DNA from: Sphingomonas anseongensis
Lineage (GTDB): Bacteria > Pseudomonadota > Alphaproteobacteria > Sphingomonadales > Sphingomonadaceae
Length of the DNA stretch: 64,000 nt
Direction: 5' to 3'
Assembly: GCF_023516495.1 (NCBI RefSeq)
Contig: NZ_JAMGBC010000001.1
Coordinates: forward strand, 1,760,501 to 1,824,500
The position numbers were made by a program, and so were the translations under genes. Below, in pieces: positions 50,621 through 59,991 of this stretch. Within the stretch, counting starts at the first letter, position 1. Each line of letters starts with the position of its first letter. The notes beneath the pieces were generated by a model. It ran no database searches, was not told the origin of the DNA, and saw nothing but the letters and a program-made list of their open reading frames with translations.

Positions 50621-50799
50621 CCCCACCAACGAACGATATCTATCTTTCGTTATTGGGAAAATTGGCAACCTTTGAAGCCGACTGAGGAGTCGCCGACGCA
50701 CCATGGTTGCCCCACTTCCACGAATGCGGTGGACAAAAGCCGCGGCGGGCGCTCGGCGGGTGGAACCCGCCCGTCGCGGCATTTTCCAGGGCTGCAACC

Positions 50800-51006
50800 A
50801 TGCGGGACGGGCTTCGTAATTTGGCAAGAAATTCGCGGCATAAACGAGTCGTGCTGCGCGTCGTGCCTGTCCTCCTTCTCGCTCTCTCCGCCTGCGGATC
50901 GCAGGCGCCGGACCGCTCGGGATCGAGCGTCACCGTCACTCTTCCGCCGCCAAAGCCGGCGCCTGCGCCCGGATTCAGCTCCTCGGTCGCGCAGCCGGTC
51001 CCCTAA
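50800..51006 (+). CDS. Small lipoprotein
   Basis: 68 residues. Arg-rich start, hydrophobic helix (VVLRVVPVLLLALS), lipobox LSAC (Cys about 32), then a Pro/Ser tail. The ATG at 50800 is preferred to one at 50707. The region before it, 50621-50799, holds an imperfect palindrome AACGAA ... TTCGTT at about 50627-50650 and a GC hairpin GGCGGGT / ACCCGCC; either might be regulatory. Confidence 0.5.
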   Translation: MRDGLRNLARNSRHKRVVLRVVPVLLLALSACGSQAPDRSGSSVTVTLPPPKPAPAPGFSSSVAQPVP

Positions 51007-51046
51007 GCGATTCGCGCCCGTCGCCCGCTGCTGCTAGGCGGGCGGA

Positions 51047-51796
51047 ATGGCTTCGAAGTTCGAGACTTTCGCTTCGCTTCACGTGCCGGGAAAGCCGGTC
51101 ATCCTCTACAATATCTGGGATCCAGGAAGCGCGGTTGCAGTTGCTGCGGCGGGCGCCAGGGCGATCGCCACGGGCAGCCATCCGGTCGGCGACGCAGCCG
51201 GTTTCGGCGACGGCCAGAAGGTGCCGATGGACTTCGTGACCGACAATGCCAAGCGGATCGTCGGCGCTGTCGACCTGCCGGTGACGGTGGATTTCGAAAG
51301 CGCCTATTCCGTCGATCCCGGCGAAGGCGGAGCCAACGTCGCCAGGCTGAAGGCGGCCGGCGCCGTGGGCTGCAATTTCGAGGACCAGGTGATCGGCGGC
51401 GAGGGGCTTCACCCGCTCGACCTCCAAGCGAAGCGGATCAGGGCGATCCGCAAGGCCGTCGGGGATGATTTCTTCATCAACGCCCGGACCGACCTGTTCC
51501 TGAAGACCCAGACATTCGACGATGCGCTAATCGACCAGGTCGTGGAGCGGGGGAAAGCCTTTGCCGATTCCGGGGCGAGCGGCTTCTTCGTCCCGCGCCT
51601 GTCGGATTCGAAGCAAATAGAGCGCGTGGTCCGCGAAGTGCCTTTGCCGCTCAACCTCATCGCTTTCCCCGGGGCTCCGCCGAACCGCGAATGGGCCGAT
51701 GCCGGCGCGGCGCGGATCAGCTACGGCCCCTTCCCGCATCGCGAGCTGATGGCGAAGCTCACGGACATGGCACGCGAAGCGATCGGGACTGCCTAG
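51047..51796 (+). CDS. Isocitrate lyase / PEP mutase superfamily protein
   Basis: 249 residues. TIM-barrel of the phosphoenolpyruvate mutase/isocitrate lyase group. Seen: YNIWDPGSAVAVAAAGARAIATGS, DFESAY and CNFEDQVIGG (metal-binding acids) and INARTD. This type includes 2-methylisocitrate lyase-like and carboxyvinyl-carboxyphosphonate mutase-like enzymes; the substrate is not clear. ATG at 51047. Convergent with the DUF6090-like gene. Confidence 0.8.
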   Translation: MASKFETFASLHVPGKPVILYNIWDPGSAVAVAAAGARAIATGSHPVGDAAGFGDGQKVPMDFVTDNAKRIVGAVDLPVTVDFESAYSVDPGEGGANVARLKAAGAVGCNFEDQVIGGEGLHPLDLQAKRIRAIRKAVGDDFFINARTDLFLKTQTFDDALIDQVVERGKAFADSGASGFFVPRLSDSKQIERVVREVPLPLNLIAFPGAPPNREWADAGAARISYGPFPHRELMAKLTDMAREAIGTA

Positions 51797-52590
51797 CGCA
51801 TCCGGGCTATCGCCCGGTTCAGGGTTGCAACGTCTTCCCCTTTGAGCGGGCCACCGTCGGGGGGTTCGCAGCGGCGTCCGAGACTGGCGCCGAGAGTTCC
51901 GCACATGTGGATCGCCCAGCTCGTCACGCCGTCATGATAGTCGGCAAATACACGATGATTTCGGACGGCACTGACCATGCGGTTTCGGAATGCGGGGTCA
52001 CGGCAGAGGGCAGCCCGGTCATACTCGACGACTTCGGGGTCGTTGGCGCGTGGGTCGTAGTGCATTGCGACCCGGCTGTCGGATGGCGGGACCACTTCCG
52101 GCCGGTTGGTCCGGAAATAGGCGATCTGGCCTTCGGCCCAGGCGAGCTGCGAATTGAAACCCGCGATCGCCTTGCGAACTCTTGGGTCCTCAATGGACGA
52201 AAGCCCGCCCGATCCCACCAGCTCCTCGTACACCGAGCGGGGCAATTGCAGCGACGGCAGCATCTGGACGGATCCCACGGCGCTCCACAGTGGCTTCGGA
52301 GGGCAGGCACCCGCGCCGAGCTGGGTGACGAAATCGATTTCGTTCTTGGTCTTTGCGAGCAAGACGTCGCGGATGTCGCGCAGCGACGCTAGGTCCTGCT
52401 CGGACTCTTCGAACAGGCGCTCCATCATTTCGTGGTGTCTCGCCGCCGCAGCGCGGTTCGCAGCCCACTCGTTGAGTTCGAAGGCGATGAGGATTCCCGC
52501 TATGACCCCGAGGGTTTCGAGCGACAGCAGCGCCCATTCACGTCCTTCGATCTTGCGGAACGATGCCCCGACACGCTTGAACAGGATCAT
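51793..52590 (-). CDS. DUF6090-like single-pass membrane protein
   Basis: 265 residues. Basic start, transmembrane helix (LLSLETLGVIAGILIAFELNEWAANR, about 22-47), helical soluble domain. Same plan as 17977-18729, which has the matching helix-to-NEW/TNW motif. Function unknown. ATG at 52590. Confidence 0.65.
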   Translation of the reverse strand: MILFKRVGASFRKIEGREWALLSLETLGVIAGILIAFELNEWAANRAAAARHHEMMERLFEESEQDLASLRDIRDVLLAKTKNEIDFVTQLGAGACPPKPLWSAVGSVQMLPSLQLPRSVYEELVGSGGLSSIEDPRVRKAIAGFNSQLAWAEGQIAYFRTNRPEVVPPSDSRVAMHYDPRANDPEVVEYDRAALCRDPAFRNRMVSAVRNHRVFADYHDGVTSWAIHMCGTLGASLGRRCEPPDGGPLKGEDVATLNRAIARMR

Positions 52591-52655
52591 TCGGCCCCCC
52601 GAGCCGCCAATATGTCACAGCTGCCGTGCGTGACCAATCCGGCTATGACGTAAGC

Positions 52656-52931
52656 GTGGCAGCTTCAGCTCGAACAGTGCGCGTGACGGGGCGAGTGCAG
52701 GGCGTCTTCTTCCGCGCCTGGACCCGGCAGCAGGCGCTCGAGCTCGGCGTAAACGGCTGGGTGCGCAATTGCGGCGACGGATCGGTGGAAGCGCATCTGG
52801 AAGGCGACGAGGCGGCGATCAAGACACTGGTCCATCGGATGCACGAGGGACCGCCGGCGGCGCAGGTGGCGGACGTTCAGGTGGAGGATGCCGAGGCCCT
52901 AGGAATCACGGGATTCAACGCTCGGGGTTAG
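52656..52931 (+). CDS. Acylphosphatase
   Basis: 91 residues from the GTG at 52656, the usual family length. Acylphosphatases hydrolyse the carboxyl-phosphate bond of acyl phosphates. Seen: [12 protein letters not shown] with the catalytic Arg, and [17 protein letters not shown] with the catalytic Asn. A longer GTG start at 52626 would add ten residues. Convergent with purA, overlapping by four bases. Confidence 0.9.
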   Translation: MAASARTVRVTGRVQGVFFRAWTRQQALELGVNGWVRNCGDGSVEAHLEGDEAAIKTLVHRMHEGPPAAQVADVQVEDAEALGITGFNARG

Positions 52932-54217
52932 CCCGCGAAAGGATCCCTGACGAGAATCGTGTCGTCGCGCTCGGGGGAGGTCGAGACCAACGCCACCGGG
53001 CAGCGAATCAGCTCCTCGATCCGGCGGACATATTTGATCGCGCGCGCCGGAAGGTCGGCCCAGCTGCGGGCGCCGGCCGTGGACTCCGCCCAACCCTTGA
53101 TCTCGGTGTAGACCGGCTCGACCCGAGCCTGGTCGGCCGGATGCGGCGGAAGATAATCGAGCTTGGCTCCGTCGAGCTTGTAGCCGGTGCACACCTTCAC
53201 CGTCTCCAGCGTGTCCAGCACATCGAGCTTGGTCAAAGCGATTCCGGTGATGCCGCCGACGGCGACCGCCTGCCGGACGAGCACGGCATCGAACCAGCCA
53301 CAGCGGCGCTGGCGCCCGGTCACGGTGCCGAACTCGCGCCCGCGCTCGCCGATCTCGCGGCCGATCTCATTGTCCTGCTCGGTCGGGAAGGGGCCAGAAC
53401 CGACGCGGGTGGTGTAGGCCTTGGTGATCCCCAGGACGAAGCCCGCGGCCGCCGGGCCGGTGCCGCTACCCGAAGCAATGGTGCCGGCGACGGTGTTGGA
53501 CGAGGTGACGAAGGGATAGGTGCCGTGATCGACGTCGAGCAGCACGCCCTGGGCGCCTTCGAAGAGGATCCGCTTGCCGTTGCGGCGGGCCTTGTCGAGG
53601 TCGCGCCAGACGGGGCGGGCGAAGGGCAGAACGAAGTCGGCGATCTCGGCCAGGTCGGCGCGAAGGCGCTTGCGGTCGACCGGAGGCTCGCCGAAGCCGG
53701 CGCGAAGGGCATCGTGGTGAGCGCACAGCCGGTCAAGCATCGGGTCGAGGTCGTCGAGATGGGCGAGGTCGCACAGGCGAATGGCGCGGCGGCCGACCTT
53801 GTCCTCGTAGGCCGGGCCGATTCCGCGGCGGGTGGTGCCGATCTTTCCGGCGCCGCTGGCGTCCTCGCGCAATGCGTCGAGGTCGCGGTGGATCGGAAGG
53901 ATCAGCGGACAGGTTTCCGCGACCATCAGGATTTCAGGAGTGACCTTGATGCCCTGGTCGCGAATCCGCTCGACCTCGCTCTTCAGCGCCCAGGGGTCGA
54001 GGACGACGCCGTTGCCGACGACCGACGGAGTGCCCGTGACGATTCCGCTGGGGAGGAGCGAGAGCTTGTAGGTCTTGCCCTCGACGACGAGCGTATGACC
54101 GGCGTTGTGGCCGCCCTGGAAGCGAACGACCATGTCGGCGCGGCTCGCCAGCCAGTCGACGATCTTGCCCTTGCCTTCGTCGCCCCACTGGGCGCCGATG
54201 ACGGTGACATTGGCCAC
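52928..54217 (-). CDS. purA: Adenylosuccinate synthetase
   Basis: 429 residues. GTP-dependent joining of IMP and aspartate in AMP synthesis. Seen: [11 protein letters not shown] (P-loop and catalytic Asp), [21 protein letters not shown], and DAVLVRQA near the base-binding site. Normal length. Third purine gene locus in the window after purT and purE-purK. Confidence 0.97.
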   Translation of the reverse strand: MANVTVIGAQWGDEGKGKIVDWLASRADMVVRFQGGHNAGHTLVVEGKTYKLSLLPSGIVTGTPSVVGNGVVLDPWALKSEVERIRDQGIKVTPEILMVAETCPLILPIHRDLDALREDASGAGKIGTTRRGIGPAYEDKVGRRAIRLCDLAHLDDLDPMLDRLCAHHDALRAGFGEPPVDRKRLRADLAEIADFVLPFARPVWRDLDKARRNGKRILFEGAQGVLLDVDHGTYPFVTSSNTVAGTIASGSGTGPAAAGFVLGITKAYTTRVGSGPFPTEQDNEIGREIGERGREFGTVTGRQRRCGWFDAVLVRQAVAVGGITGIALTKLDVLDTLETVKVCTGYKLDGAKLDYLPPHPADQARVEPVYTEIKGWAESTAGARSWADLPARAIKYVRRIEELIRCPVALVSTSPERDDTILVRDPFAG

Positions 54218-54300
54218 GAAAATCTTCCTTTTTGAGGCTTACCGCGCGCTCCTAGGGAGCAAGCGGGTTTCAGTCCAGCGCGCGCCTTCGTTTCCAATGC

Positions 54301-54325
54301 GGAACAGAAGCGCTCGTGGTGCGTA
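54301..54325 (+). promoter_or_regulatory. Candidate EcfG promoter for the 11-mer repeat lipoprotein
   Basis: GGAAC at 54301-54305, 16 bases, CGTA at 54322-54325 (consensus CGTT). The start codon at 54375 is 49 bases downstream. One mismatch in the -10. Confidence 0.4.
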
Positions 54326-54374
54326 GAAGCGCCTTGAATTCGCAAAAGCGAAGCAACGGCAAAAGGGGACTCCC

Positions 54375-54638
54375 ATGAAGACCACTACCATTTTCGCGAT
54401 CGCGCTCGGCCTTGGATCGCTCGCCGCCTGCAACAACAGCCCGCAGGAGCAGACTGCCGACAATATCGAGGCCAACGCCGAGAACGTGGCCGACAATATG
54501 GAGGCCAATGCCGAGAACACGACCGACGCGATGCAGGCCAATGCCGAAAATTCGGCTGACGCGGTCCGCAACGAAGGCGAGCAGAAGGCCGACGAAGTGC
54601 GCAACGGCGCCGACGCGGACGGCAATAGCGCGAACTAA
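54375..54638 (+). CDS. Small lipoprotein with five 11-residue repeats
   Basis: 87 residues. Signal peptide with lipobox LAAC (Cys19). From residue 29 the protein is five 11-residue units (DNIEANAENVA, DNMEANAENTT, DAMQANAENSA, DAVRNEGEQKA, DEVRNGADADG): acidic, Asn/Ala-rich, like the amphipathic 11-mers of LEA proteins. Probably intrinsically disordered until it meets membrane or dry conditions. A candidate EcfG promoter precedes it and a strong terminator follows. Confidence 0.75.
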   Translation: MKTTTIFAIALGLGSLAACNNSPQEQTADNIEANAENVADNMEANAENTTDAMQANAENSADAVRNEGEQKADEVRNGADADGNSAN

Positions 54639-54681
54639 GAAAACAAACGACCGGGCGTCCGCACGCAGACGGCCTGGCCTA

Positions 54682-54710
54682 AGGGCGCCTCGTAACGGGG
54701 CGCCCTTTTT
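54682..54710. terminator. Bidirectional terminator between lipoprotein and serA
   Basis: AGGGCGCC / GGCGCCCT, 8-bp perfect stem, nine-base loop, with TTTTT at 54706-54710 on the plus strand. Serves the lipoprotein gene and probably serA from the other side. Confidence 0.85.
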
Positions 54711-54712
54711 CG

Positions 54713-56302
54713 TTAGAAGCTCAGTGGAACGACCTCGAGCACGCCCGGAAGCCGCTTGAGCTCGTCGCTCAGCTCCGGAGTGATCGGGTCGTCGACGGCG
54801 ACCAGAGCGACGGCTTCTCCGCCCTCGCTCCGACGGCCGAGGTTGAAGGTCGCGATATTGACCTTGTGGGCGCCGAGCGTGGTGCCGAGCGCTCCGATGA
54901 AGCCGGGCTCATCGGTGTTGACGATGTAGATCATCTGCCCGTCCAGCTCCGCCTCGACCGGGATGTCGAAGATCTTCACCAGCCGCGGGGCGCGGTTGCC
55001 GAACAAAGTGCCCTCCACCCGCTTCGGGCCGGCTTCGGTGCCGGCATTCACGGCGACCAGCGTGTGATAGTCGCCCTCGCGGTCGTGGCGGATTTCGCGC
55101 AGGTCGAGCCCGCGCTCCTTCGCCAGCACCGGCGCATTCACCATGTTCACCGATTGGCTGTAGGTGCCCATCAGCCCGGCGAGGACGGCGCCGGTGATTG
55201 GCTTCATGTTGAGCTCGGCAGCGGCCCCCTCGACCTCGACGTCGACCGACCGGACGTCTTCGCCGACGACCTGCCCGACAAGCTTCCCGAGCTTTTCGGC
55301 GAGCGCCATGTAGGGGCGCAGCCGCGGCGCTTCCTCGGCGGAAAGCGACGGCATGTTGATCGCATTGCTGACGCCGCCCAGGAGCAGGAAGTCGCTCATC
55401 TGCTCGGCGACCTGGATCGCGACATTGACCTGCGCCTCGCTCGTCGAGGCTCCGAGGTGCGGGGTGGAAATGAAGCCGGGAGTGCCGAACAAGGGGCAGT
55501 CTTTTGCCGGTTCGCTTTCGAAGACATCGAGGGCGGCACCCGCGACGTGGCCGCTGTCCAGCGCGTCCTTCAGCGCCGCTTCGTCGATCAGCCCGCCGCG
55601 CGCGCAGTTGACGATCCGCACGCCCTTCTTCGTCTTCGCCAGGTTCTCGCGCGACAGGATGTTGCGGGTCTGGTCGGTCAGCGGGGTGTGGAGCGTGATG
55701 AAGTCGGCGCGGGCAAGAAGCTCGTCGAGGTCGACCTTCTCGATCCCCAGCTCCAGCGCCCGCTCTGGAGTCAGGAAAGGGTCGTAAGCGGCGACGCGCA
55801 TCCTGAGGCCCACCGCGCGGCTGGCGACGATCGAGCCGATATTGCCGGCGCCGATCAGGCCCAGCGTCTTGCCGGTGACCTCGACTCCCATGAAGCGGTT
55901 CTTCTCCCACTTCCCCGCCTGGGTGGACGCATCGGCCTCGGGCAGCTGCCTCGCGAGCGCGAACATCAGCGCGATGGCATGCTCGGCGGTGGTGATTGAG
56001 TTTCCGAACGGGGTGTTCATGACGACGACGCCGCGCGCGGTGGCCGCGGCGATATCCACATTGTCGACGCCGATTCCGGCGCGCCCGACGACCTTTAGCC
56101 GGTCGCTCGCGTCGAGGATCGCGCGCGTGACCTTCGTCGCCGACCGGATGGCGAGGCCGTCATAGTTGCCGATGATCTCGGCGAGCTCGGCCGCCGTCAG
56201 GCCCGGCTTCTCGTCGACGTCGATCCCGCGGTCGCGGAAGATCGCCGCCGCCTTCGGGTCCATCTTGTCGGAGATGAGGACTCGGACACTGGTGTCGGTC
56301 AC
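54713..56302 (-). CDS. serA: D-3-phosphoglycerate dehydrogenase
   Basis: 529 residues. First step of serine synthesis: 3-phosphoglycerate to 3-phosphohydroxypyruvate. Order: substrate and NAD domains (GLIGAGNIGSIVA; Arg and Glu of the catalytic site in NCARGGLIDE; His in STPHLGASTSEAQ), the intervening ASB domain, and a C-terminal ACT domain with VNTDEPGFIGALGTTLG. Long (type I) form. Start GTG at 56302 with GGGAGAAG; it overlaps the serC stop by four bases. Confidence 0.95.
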   Translation of the reverse strand: MTDTSVRVLISDKMDPKAAAIFRDRGIDVDEKPGLTAAELAEIIGNYDGLAIRSATKVTRAILDASDRLKVVGRAGIGVDNVDIAAATARGVVVMNTPFGNSITTAEHAIALMFALARQLPEADASTQAGKWEKNRFMGVEVTGKTLGLIGAGNIGSIVASRAVGLRMRVAAYDPFLTPERALELGIEKVDLDELLARADFITLHTPLTDQTRNILSRENLAKTKKGVRIVNCARGGLIDEAALKDALDSGHVAGAALDVFESEPAKDCPLFGTPGFISTPHLGASTSEAQVNVAIQVAEQMSDFLLLGGVSNAINMPSLSAEEAPRLRPYMALAEKLGKLVGQVVGEDVRSVDVEVEGAAAELNMKPITGAVLAGLMGTYSQSVNMVNAPVLAKERGLDLREIRHDREGDYHTLVAVNAGTEAGPKRVEGTLFGNRAPRLVKIFDIPVEAELDGQMIYIVNTDEPGFIGALGTTLGAHKVNIATFNLGRRSEGGEAVALVAVDDPITPELSDELKRLPGVLEVVPLSF

Positions 56303-57432
56303 TTGGTCTTCTCCCATGCCCAGTCGAGCCACGGGGTCAGCGCCTCGATGTCGTCAGTTTCGACCGTCGCTCCGCACCAGATCCGCAAGCCCGGCGGAGC
56401 GTCGCGATAGGCGCCGATGTCGAACGCCGCTTCCTCGCCTTCGAGCAGCCTCACGATCGCTTTCTGGCGCGCCTTGTTCGCCTCCGCATCGGAGCGGTCG
56501 GCGAATTGGAGGCAGACGGAGGTGTTGGAGCGGATCGTTGGGTCAGCCGCGAGATGCTCGATCCATGCGGAAGATTGCACCCAGCGGTCGAGCGCTGCCG
56601 CGTTGGCGTCGGCCCGGGCGATCAACGCCTCGAGCCCGCCGATGCCCTCGGCCCAGTCGAGCGCAACGAGCCAGTCCTCGACGGCGAGCATCGAGGGCGT
56701 GTTGATCGTCTCGCCCTTGAAGATTCCCTCGATCAGCCTTCCGCCTTTGGTGAGGCGGAAGATCTTCGGGAGCGGGCGCGGAGCGGGTGCGCTTTCCAGG
56801 CGCTCGACCGCGCGCGGCGAGAGGACGAGCATTCCATGCGCCGCCTCGCCGCCCAGCGCCTTCTGCCAGCTGAAGGTGCCGACATCGATCTTGGGCCAGT
56901 CGATGTCCTGGGCGAAGGCTGCGGAGGTCGCGTCGCAGATGGAGAGACCCGCTCGGTCCGCCGTGATCCAGTCGGCGTCGGGGACGCGGACTCCGCTGGT
57001 CGTTCCGTTCCAGGTGAAGACGAGGTCGCATGCGGGATCGATTCCGCCGAGATCGCAGATCTGGCCATAGTCGGCAGTCCGGATCTCGGCGTCGAGCTTG
57101 AGCTGTTTGGCGACGTCGGTCACCCAGCCTGCGCCGAAGCTCTCCCAGGCGAGCATCGTCACCGGGCGCGGGCCGAGAAGGGACCAGATCGCCATTTCCA
57201 TCGCTCCGGTGTCGGACGCGGGGACGATGCCGAGGCGGTAACCGTCGGGCAGCCGGAGGAGCGCGCGGGTCCGCTCTATGGCTTCCTCGAGCCTCGCCTT
57301 GCCGAGCGCAGAGCGGTGCGATCGGCCGAGGACTCGAGTGTCGATGCTGTCCAGCGACCAGCCGGGCGGCTTCGGGCAGGGGCCGGAAGAAAAGCTTGGG
57401 TGCGCGGGTTTGCGCGCCGGTTCAGTGGTCAA
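56299..57432 (-). CDS. serC: Phosphoserine aminotransferase
   Basis: 377 residues, PLP-dependent; second step of serine synthesis. Seen: SSGPCPKPPGWS start, SHRSALGKARL, and the PLP-lysine in TFSWQKALGGEAAHG. Alphaproteobacterial type. Start: TTG at 57432, seven bases after GAGGAG; the GTG six bases before it is too close to that site. Probably under the leader RNA just upstream. Confidence 0.92.
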   Translation of the reverse strand: MTTEPARKPAHPSFSSGPCPKPPGWSLDSIDTRVLGRSHRSALGKARLEEAIERTRALLRLPDGYRLGIVPASDTGAMEMAIWSLLGPRPVTMLAWESFGAGWVTDVAKQLKLDAEIRTADYGQICDLGGIDPACDLVFTWNGTTSGVRVPDADWITADRAGLSICDATSAAFAQDIDWPKIDVGTFSWQKALGGEAAHGMLVLSPRAVERLESAPAPRPLPKIFRLTKGGRLIEGIFKGETINTPSMLAVEDWLVALDWAEGIGGLEALIARADANAAALDRWVQSSAWIEHLAADPTIRSNTSVCLQFADRSDAEANKARQKAIVRLLEGEEAAFDIGAYRDAPPGLRIWCGATVETDDIEALTPWLDWAWEKTK

Positions 57433-57434
57433 AA

Positions 57435-57485
57435 TCACTCTCCTCACAGAGAGCACGCGGCGCGTTGGGACGCCGTGGCCCGCTG
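57435..57485 (-). ncRNA. Probable serC leader RNA (5' of serC)
   Basis: On the minus strand: a hairpin with CGGCG / CGCCG stem (57458-57462 with 57471-57475, loop TCCCAACG) followed by CTCTC / GAGAG (57438-57442 with 57449-57453) whose 3' arm carries the serC ribosome site. Two hairpins, the second overlapping the ribosome-binding region, match the serC motif reported in alphaproteobacteria. No covariance check was possible. Confidence 0.55.
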
Positions 57486-57811
57486 AGCGGTGTAGAGGAG
57501 CCTTGGCTGTGCGCAAGGCGGGATTTCGTGAAAGAATCGCCGTGAGGCGACCGGCGCTGGCTCGGGAAAGTTCCCTAAGTGAAAGCCCGTTTGAGCCGAT
57601 TCTGAACGCTTCACCGCAGGAGATCAGCAGTTCGTCCCGCGGCGGCCCACTTGTAGTTGAATTTGTTAACCATCCGGAGTGAGTTTCGCCTCCGGCACAG
57701 AGCGGGGGGTATTCCGCAATGCGCCGTAGGGGCTGGGGAGCTCCTTCATCGACGGTTTTCTAAGCGCGCGAGACTGCTTGCGCGCGCCGGGACGGTTTTG
57801 GAGCGGAACAT
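57486..57811. other. Divergent spacer between serC leader and M23 gene
   Basis: No gene supported. A short AT-rich patch near 57655-57672 may hold the promoter of the M23 gene; no clear -35/-10 pair was assigned. Confidence 0.4.
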
Positions 57812-58753
57812 ATGGCGCAGGTGCTGGCAATGGCGCGGGTCTTCAGCGATCGCGAATTCTTCTTTCATGATGGTCAGCGCCTTCGCCGCTTCCGAATCTC
57901 CGCTCCGGTCCAGGCTTTCTTCTTCTTCCTCTCGCTCGTCCTCGTCGGCTGGTCGGGCTATTCGGCCGCCCAGCTCCTGGTCGGCCACGCCGCCGACAAG
58001 GCGATGGTCACGCCCTACGCCGCACAGCTGAAGCAGCTGGCTGCCGAGACCGACCGGCGCGTTCAGCTCGTCGAGGAGCGGCAGATGGCGCTCGCGGCAG
58101 CGCTCGCCGACCAGAACGTCGATCCCGCAACGCTGCGGCGCCTCGGCTTCTATCCGGCGCCCGAGGGCACCGGCGCGGTCGGCGGACCGTTCGACAGCGG
58201 CAAGGCCGATCCCACTTTCAAGCAATTGTTCAACAGCTGGAAGAAGCTCGACACGCTCGCCGGCGGAGCGATCGCAATTCCTTCCGACAAGCCAATCCAG
58301 ACCGCAGAGTTCACCAGCGGCTTCGGGTCGCGCAGCGACCCCTTCCGCCACGGCGCAGCCTTCCACCCGGGAATCGACCTTGCGGCGCCCTCGGGCACCC
58401 CGGTCTATGCGACTGCGGACGGAACCGTGCTTCGCGCCGGATGGAACAACGGCGGCTACGGCAATCTGATCGAGATCGATCACGGCCGCGGAATCATCAC
58501 CCGCTACGGCCACCTCTCGGCAATTCAGATCTCCGCCGGTGCGCATGTCACCCGCGGCCAGCAGATCGGACGCGTCGGATCGACCGGCCGTTCGACCGGA
58601 AACCACCTCCACTACGAGGTCCGGATCGACAACAGCCCGGTCAACCCGATCCCCTTCATGCGCTCCACCGATTACCTGATGGCGATGAAGCGGGCCGGCA
58701 ACAATGCGTCGATGGACGCGGTCGCGCTCGGCGGACCGGCCGGCGGCAAATAA
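57812..58753 (+). CDS. Membrane-anchored M23 peptidase (LytM-like)
   Basis: 313 residues. One transmembrane helix (about 33-55), coiled-coil-like periplasmic stem (about 70-100), C-terminal M23 domain with FHPGIDLAAPSGTPV (His and Asp zinc ligands) and HLHYEVRID. Cell-wall endopeptidase or division/shape factor. ATG at 57812. The zinc ligands appear intact, so it should be active. Confidence 0.88.
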   Translation: MAQVLAMARVFSDREFFFHDGQRLRRFRISAPVQAFFFFLSLVLVGWSGYSAAQLLVGHAADKAMVTPYAAQLKQLAAETDRRVQLVEERQMALAAALADQNVDPATLRRLGFYPAPEGTGAVGGPFDSGKADPTFKQLFNSWKKLDTLAGGAIAIPSDKPIQTAEFTSGFGSRSDPFRHGAAFHPGIDLAAPSGTPVYATADGTVLRAGWNNGGYGNLIEIDHGRGIITRYGHLSAIQISAGAHVTRGQQIGRVGSTGRSTGNHLHYEVRIDNSPVNPIPFMRSTDYLMAMKRAGNNASMDAVALGGPAGGK

Positions 58754-58798
58754 GCGGGCGAGGTTGCCGCTCCCCAGCCGGCACCCTATTTCGCTTTC

Positions 58799-59131
58799 GT
58801 GACCGAGCCTGAAATCAGCCTGACGAAGAATGCCGCGCGCCGGGTCGCGGCGATCGCCGAGCGCAAGAACGCGCCCGCGATCCTCCGCCTCGCAGTCGAT
58901 GGCGGCGGTTGCGCCGGATTCACCTACAGCTTCGAGCTCGCCGACGCCCCCGAAGCGGAGGACGAGATCGCCGAAACCGACGGCGTGAAGCTGGTCGTCG
59001 ATCCCGCTAGCCTGGAGCTGGTGCGCGGCTCGGCCGTCGATTTCGTCGAGGACCTCGGCGGCGCCGCGTTCAAGGTCACCAACCCCAACGCGCAATCGGG
59101 CTGCGGCTGCGGCTCGAGCTTTTCGGTTTAG
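58799..59131 (+). CDS. erpA: Iron-sulfur cluster insertion protein, HesB/IscA (ErpA) type
   Basis: 110 residues. A-type carrier for Fe-S clusters. Three conserved cysteines: Cys38 (GGGCAGF), Cys102 and Cys104 (GCGCG). GTG start at 58799. ErpA or another A-type carrier; the gene alone does not decide. Confidence 0.88.
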   Translation: MTEPEISLTKNAARRVAAIAERKNAPAILRLAVDGGGCAGFTYSFELADAPEAEDEIAETDGVKLVVDPASLELVRGSAVDFVEDLGGAAFKVTNPNAQSGCGCGSSFSV

Positions 59132-59155
59132 CAAGCAGCGGCTAGGGCGATCGTC

Positions 59156-59929
59156 GTGAAGATCGCCTCCTACAACCTCAACGGAATCCGGGCGCGGCTG
59201 CCGCGGCTGATCGAATGGCTCGAGCGTGAGAAGCCGGAGGTCGTCTGCCTCCAGGAACTCAAATGCGCGGACGAATCGCTGCCGATCGCAGACATCGAGG
59301 CGGCAGGCTACGGCGCCGTCTGGCACGGGCAGAAGGGCTTCAACGGCGTGGCCGTCCTGGCCCGCGAGGATAGTCCCAAGCTGAGGCGGACCGGCCTTCC
59401 GGGTGATCCTGACGATACGCACAGCCGCTACATCGAGGCGGAGGTGGGCGATGTGATCGTCGCGTCCATCTACCTGCCCAACGGCAATCCCGTCGGCACC
59501 GAGAAGTTCGATTACAAGATCCGCTGGATGGAACGTCTGGAGGCCCGGGCGGCGGAGCTTCTCGCGGAAGAGCGCGCGGTGGTGCTTGCCGGCGACTGGA
59601 ACGTCGTTCCCGAGGATCGCGACGTCTTCTCGACGCGGGCAACCCAGCATGACGCGGTGATGCAGCCGGAGGCGCGGCAGGCGTGGCGCCGGATCGTCCA
59701 CCAGGGCTGGACAGATTCCCTCCGCGCCATGCATCCCGACGAGCCTAAGCTCTACACCTTCTGGGACTACACCGCCGGCTGCTGGCAGCGCGACCTGGGA
59801 TTTAGGCTCGACCATCTGCTTTGCTCGCCCGAGGCGGCGGATCGGCTGCGGGCCGCCGGCGTCGACAAATGGGCGCGGGCGCAGGAGAAAGCGTCCGACC
59901 ACGCCCCGACCTGGGTGGAGCTTCGCTAG
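59156..59929 (+). CDS. xth: Exodeoxyribonuclease III
   Basis: 257 residues, AP endonuclease/3'-5' exonuclease of base excision repair. Seen: SYNLNGIRAR, LQELK (metal Glu), GDWNVVPEDRDV, GFRLDHLL and SDHAPTWVEL (catalytic Asp/His). GTG start at 59156. Normal length. Confidence 0.95.
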   Translation: MKIASYNLNGIRARLPRLIEWLEREKPEVVCLQELKCADESLPIADIEAAGYGAVWHGQKGFNGVAVLAREDSPKLRRTGLPGDPDDTHSRYIEAEVGDVIVASIYLPNGNPVGTEKFDYKIRWMERLEARAAELLAEERAVVLAGDWNVVPEDRDVFSTRATQHDAVMQPEARQAWRRIVHQGWTDSLRAMHPDEPKLYTFWDYTAGCWQRDLGFRLDHLLCSPEAADRLRAAGVDKWARAQEKASDHAPTWVELR

Positions 59930-59991
59930 AGCTCGCTGGCCGAGCGTTCGGGCAGCGGCTATTTGCACGCGCTGTGACAGGCTCCGGAAAC

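Noticed and set aside
57746-59968. 740-codon minus-strand open frame opposite M23, erpA and xth
   Set aside because: Shadow of three strong plus-strand genes.
59974-59980. Pho half-site CTGTCAC (minus) at the phoR start
   Set aside because: Only one half-site; not enough for a box.
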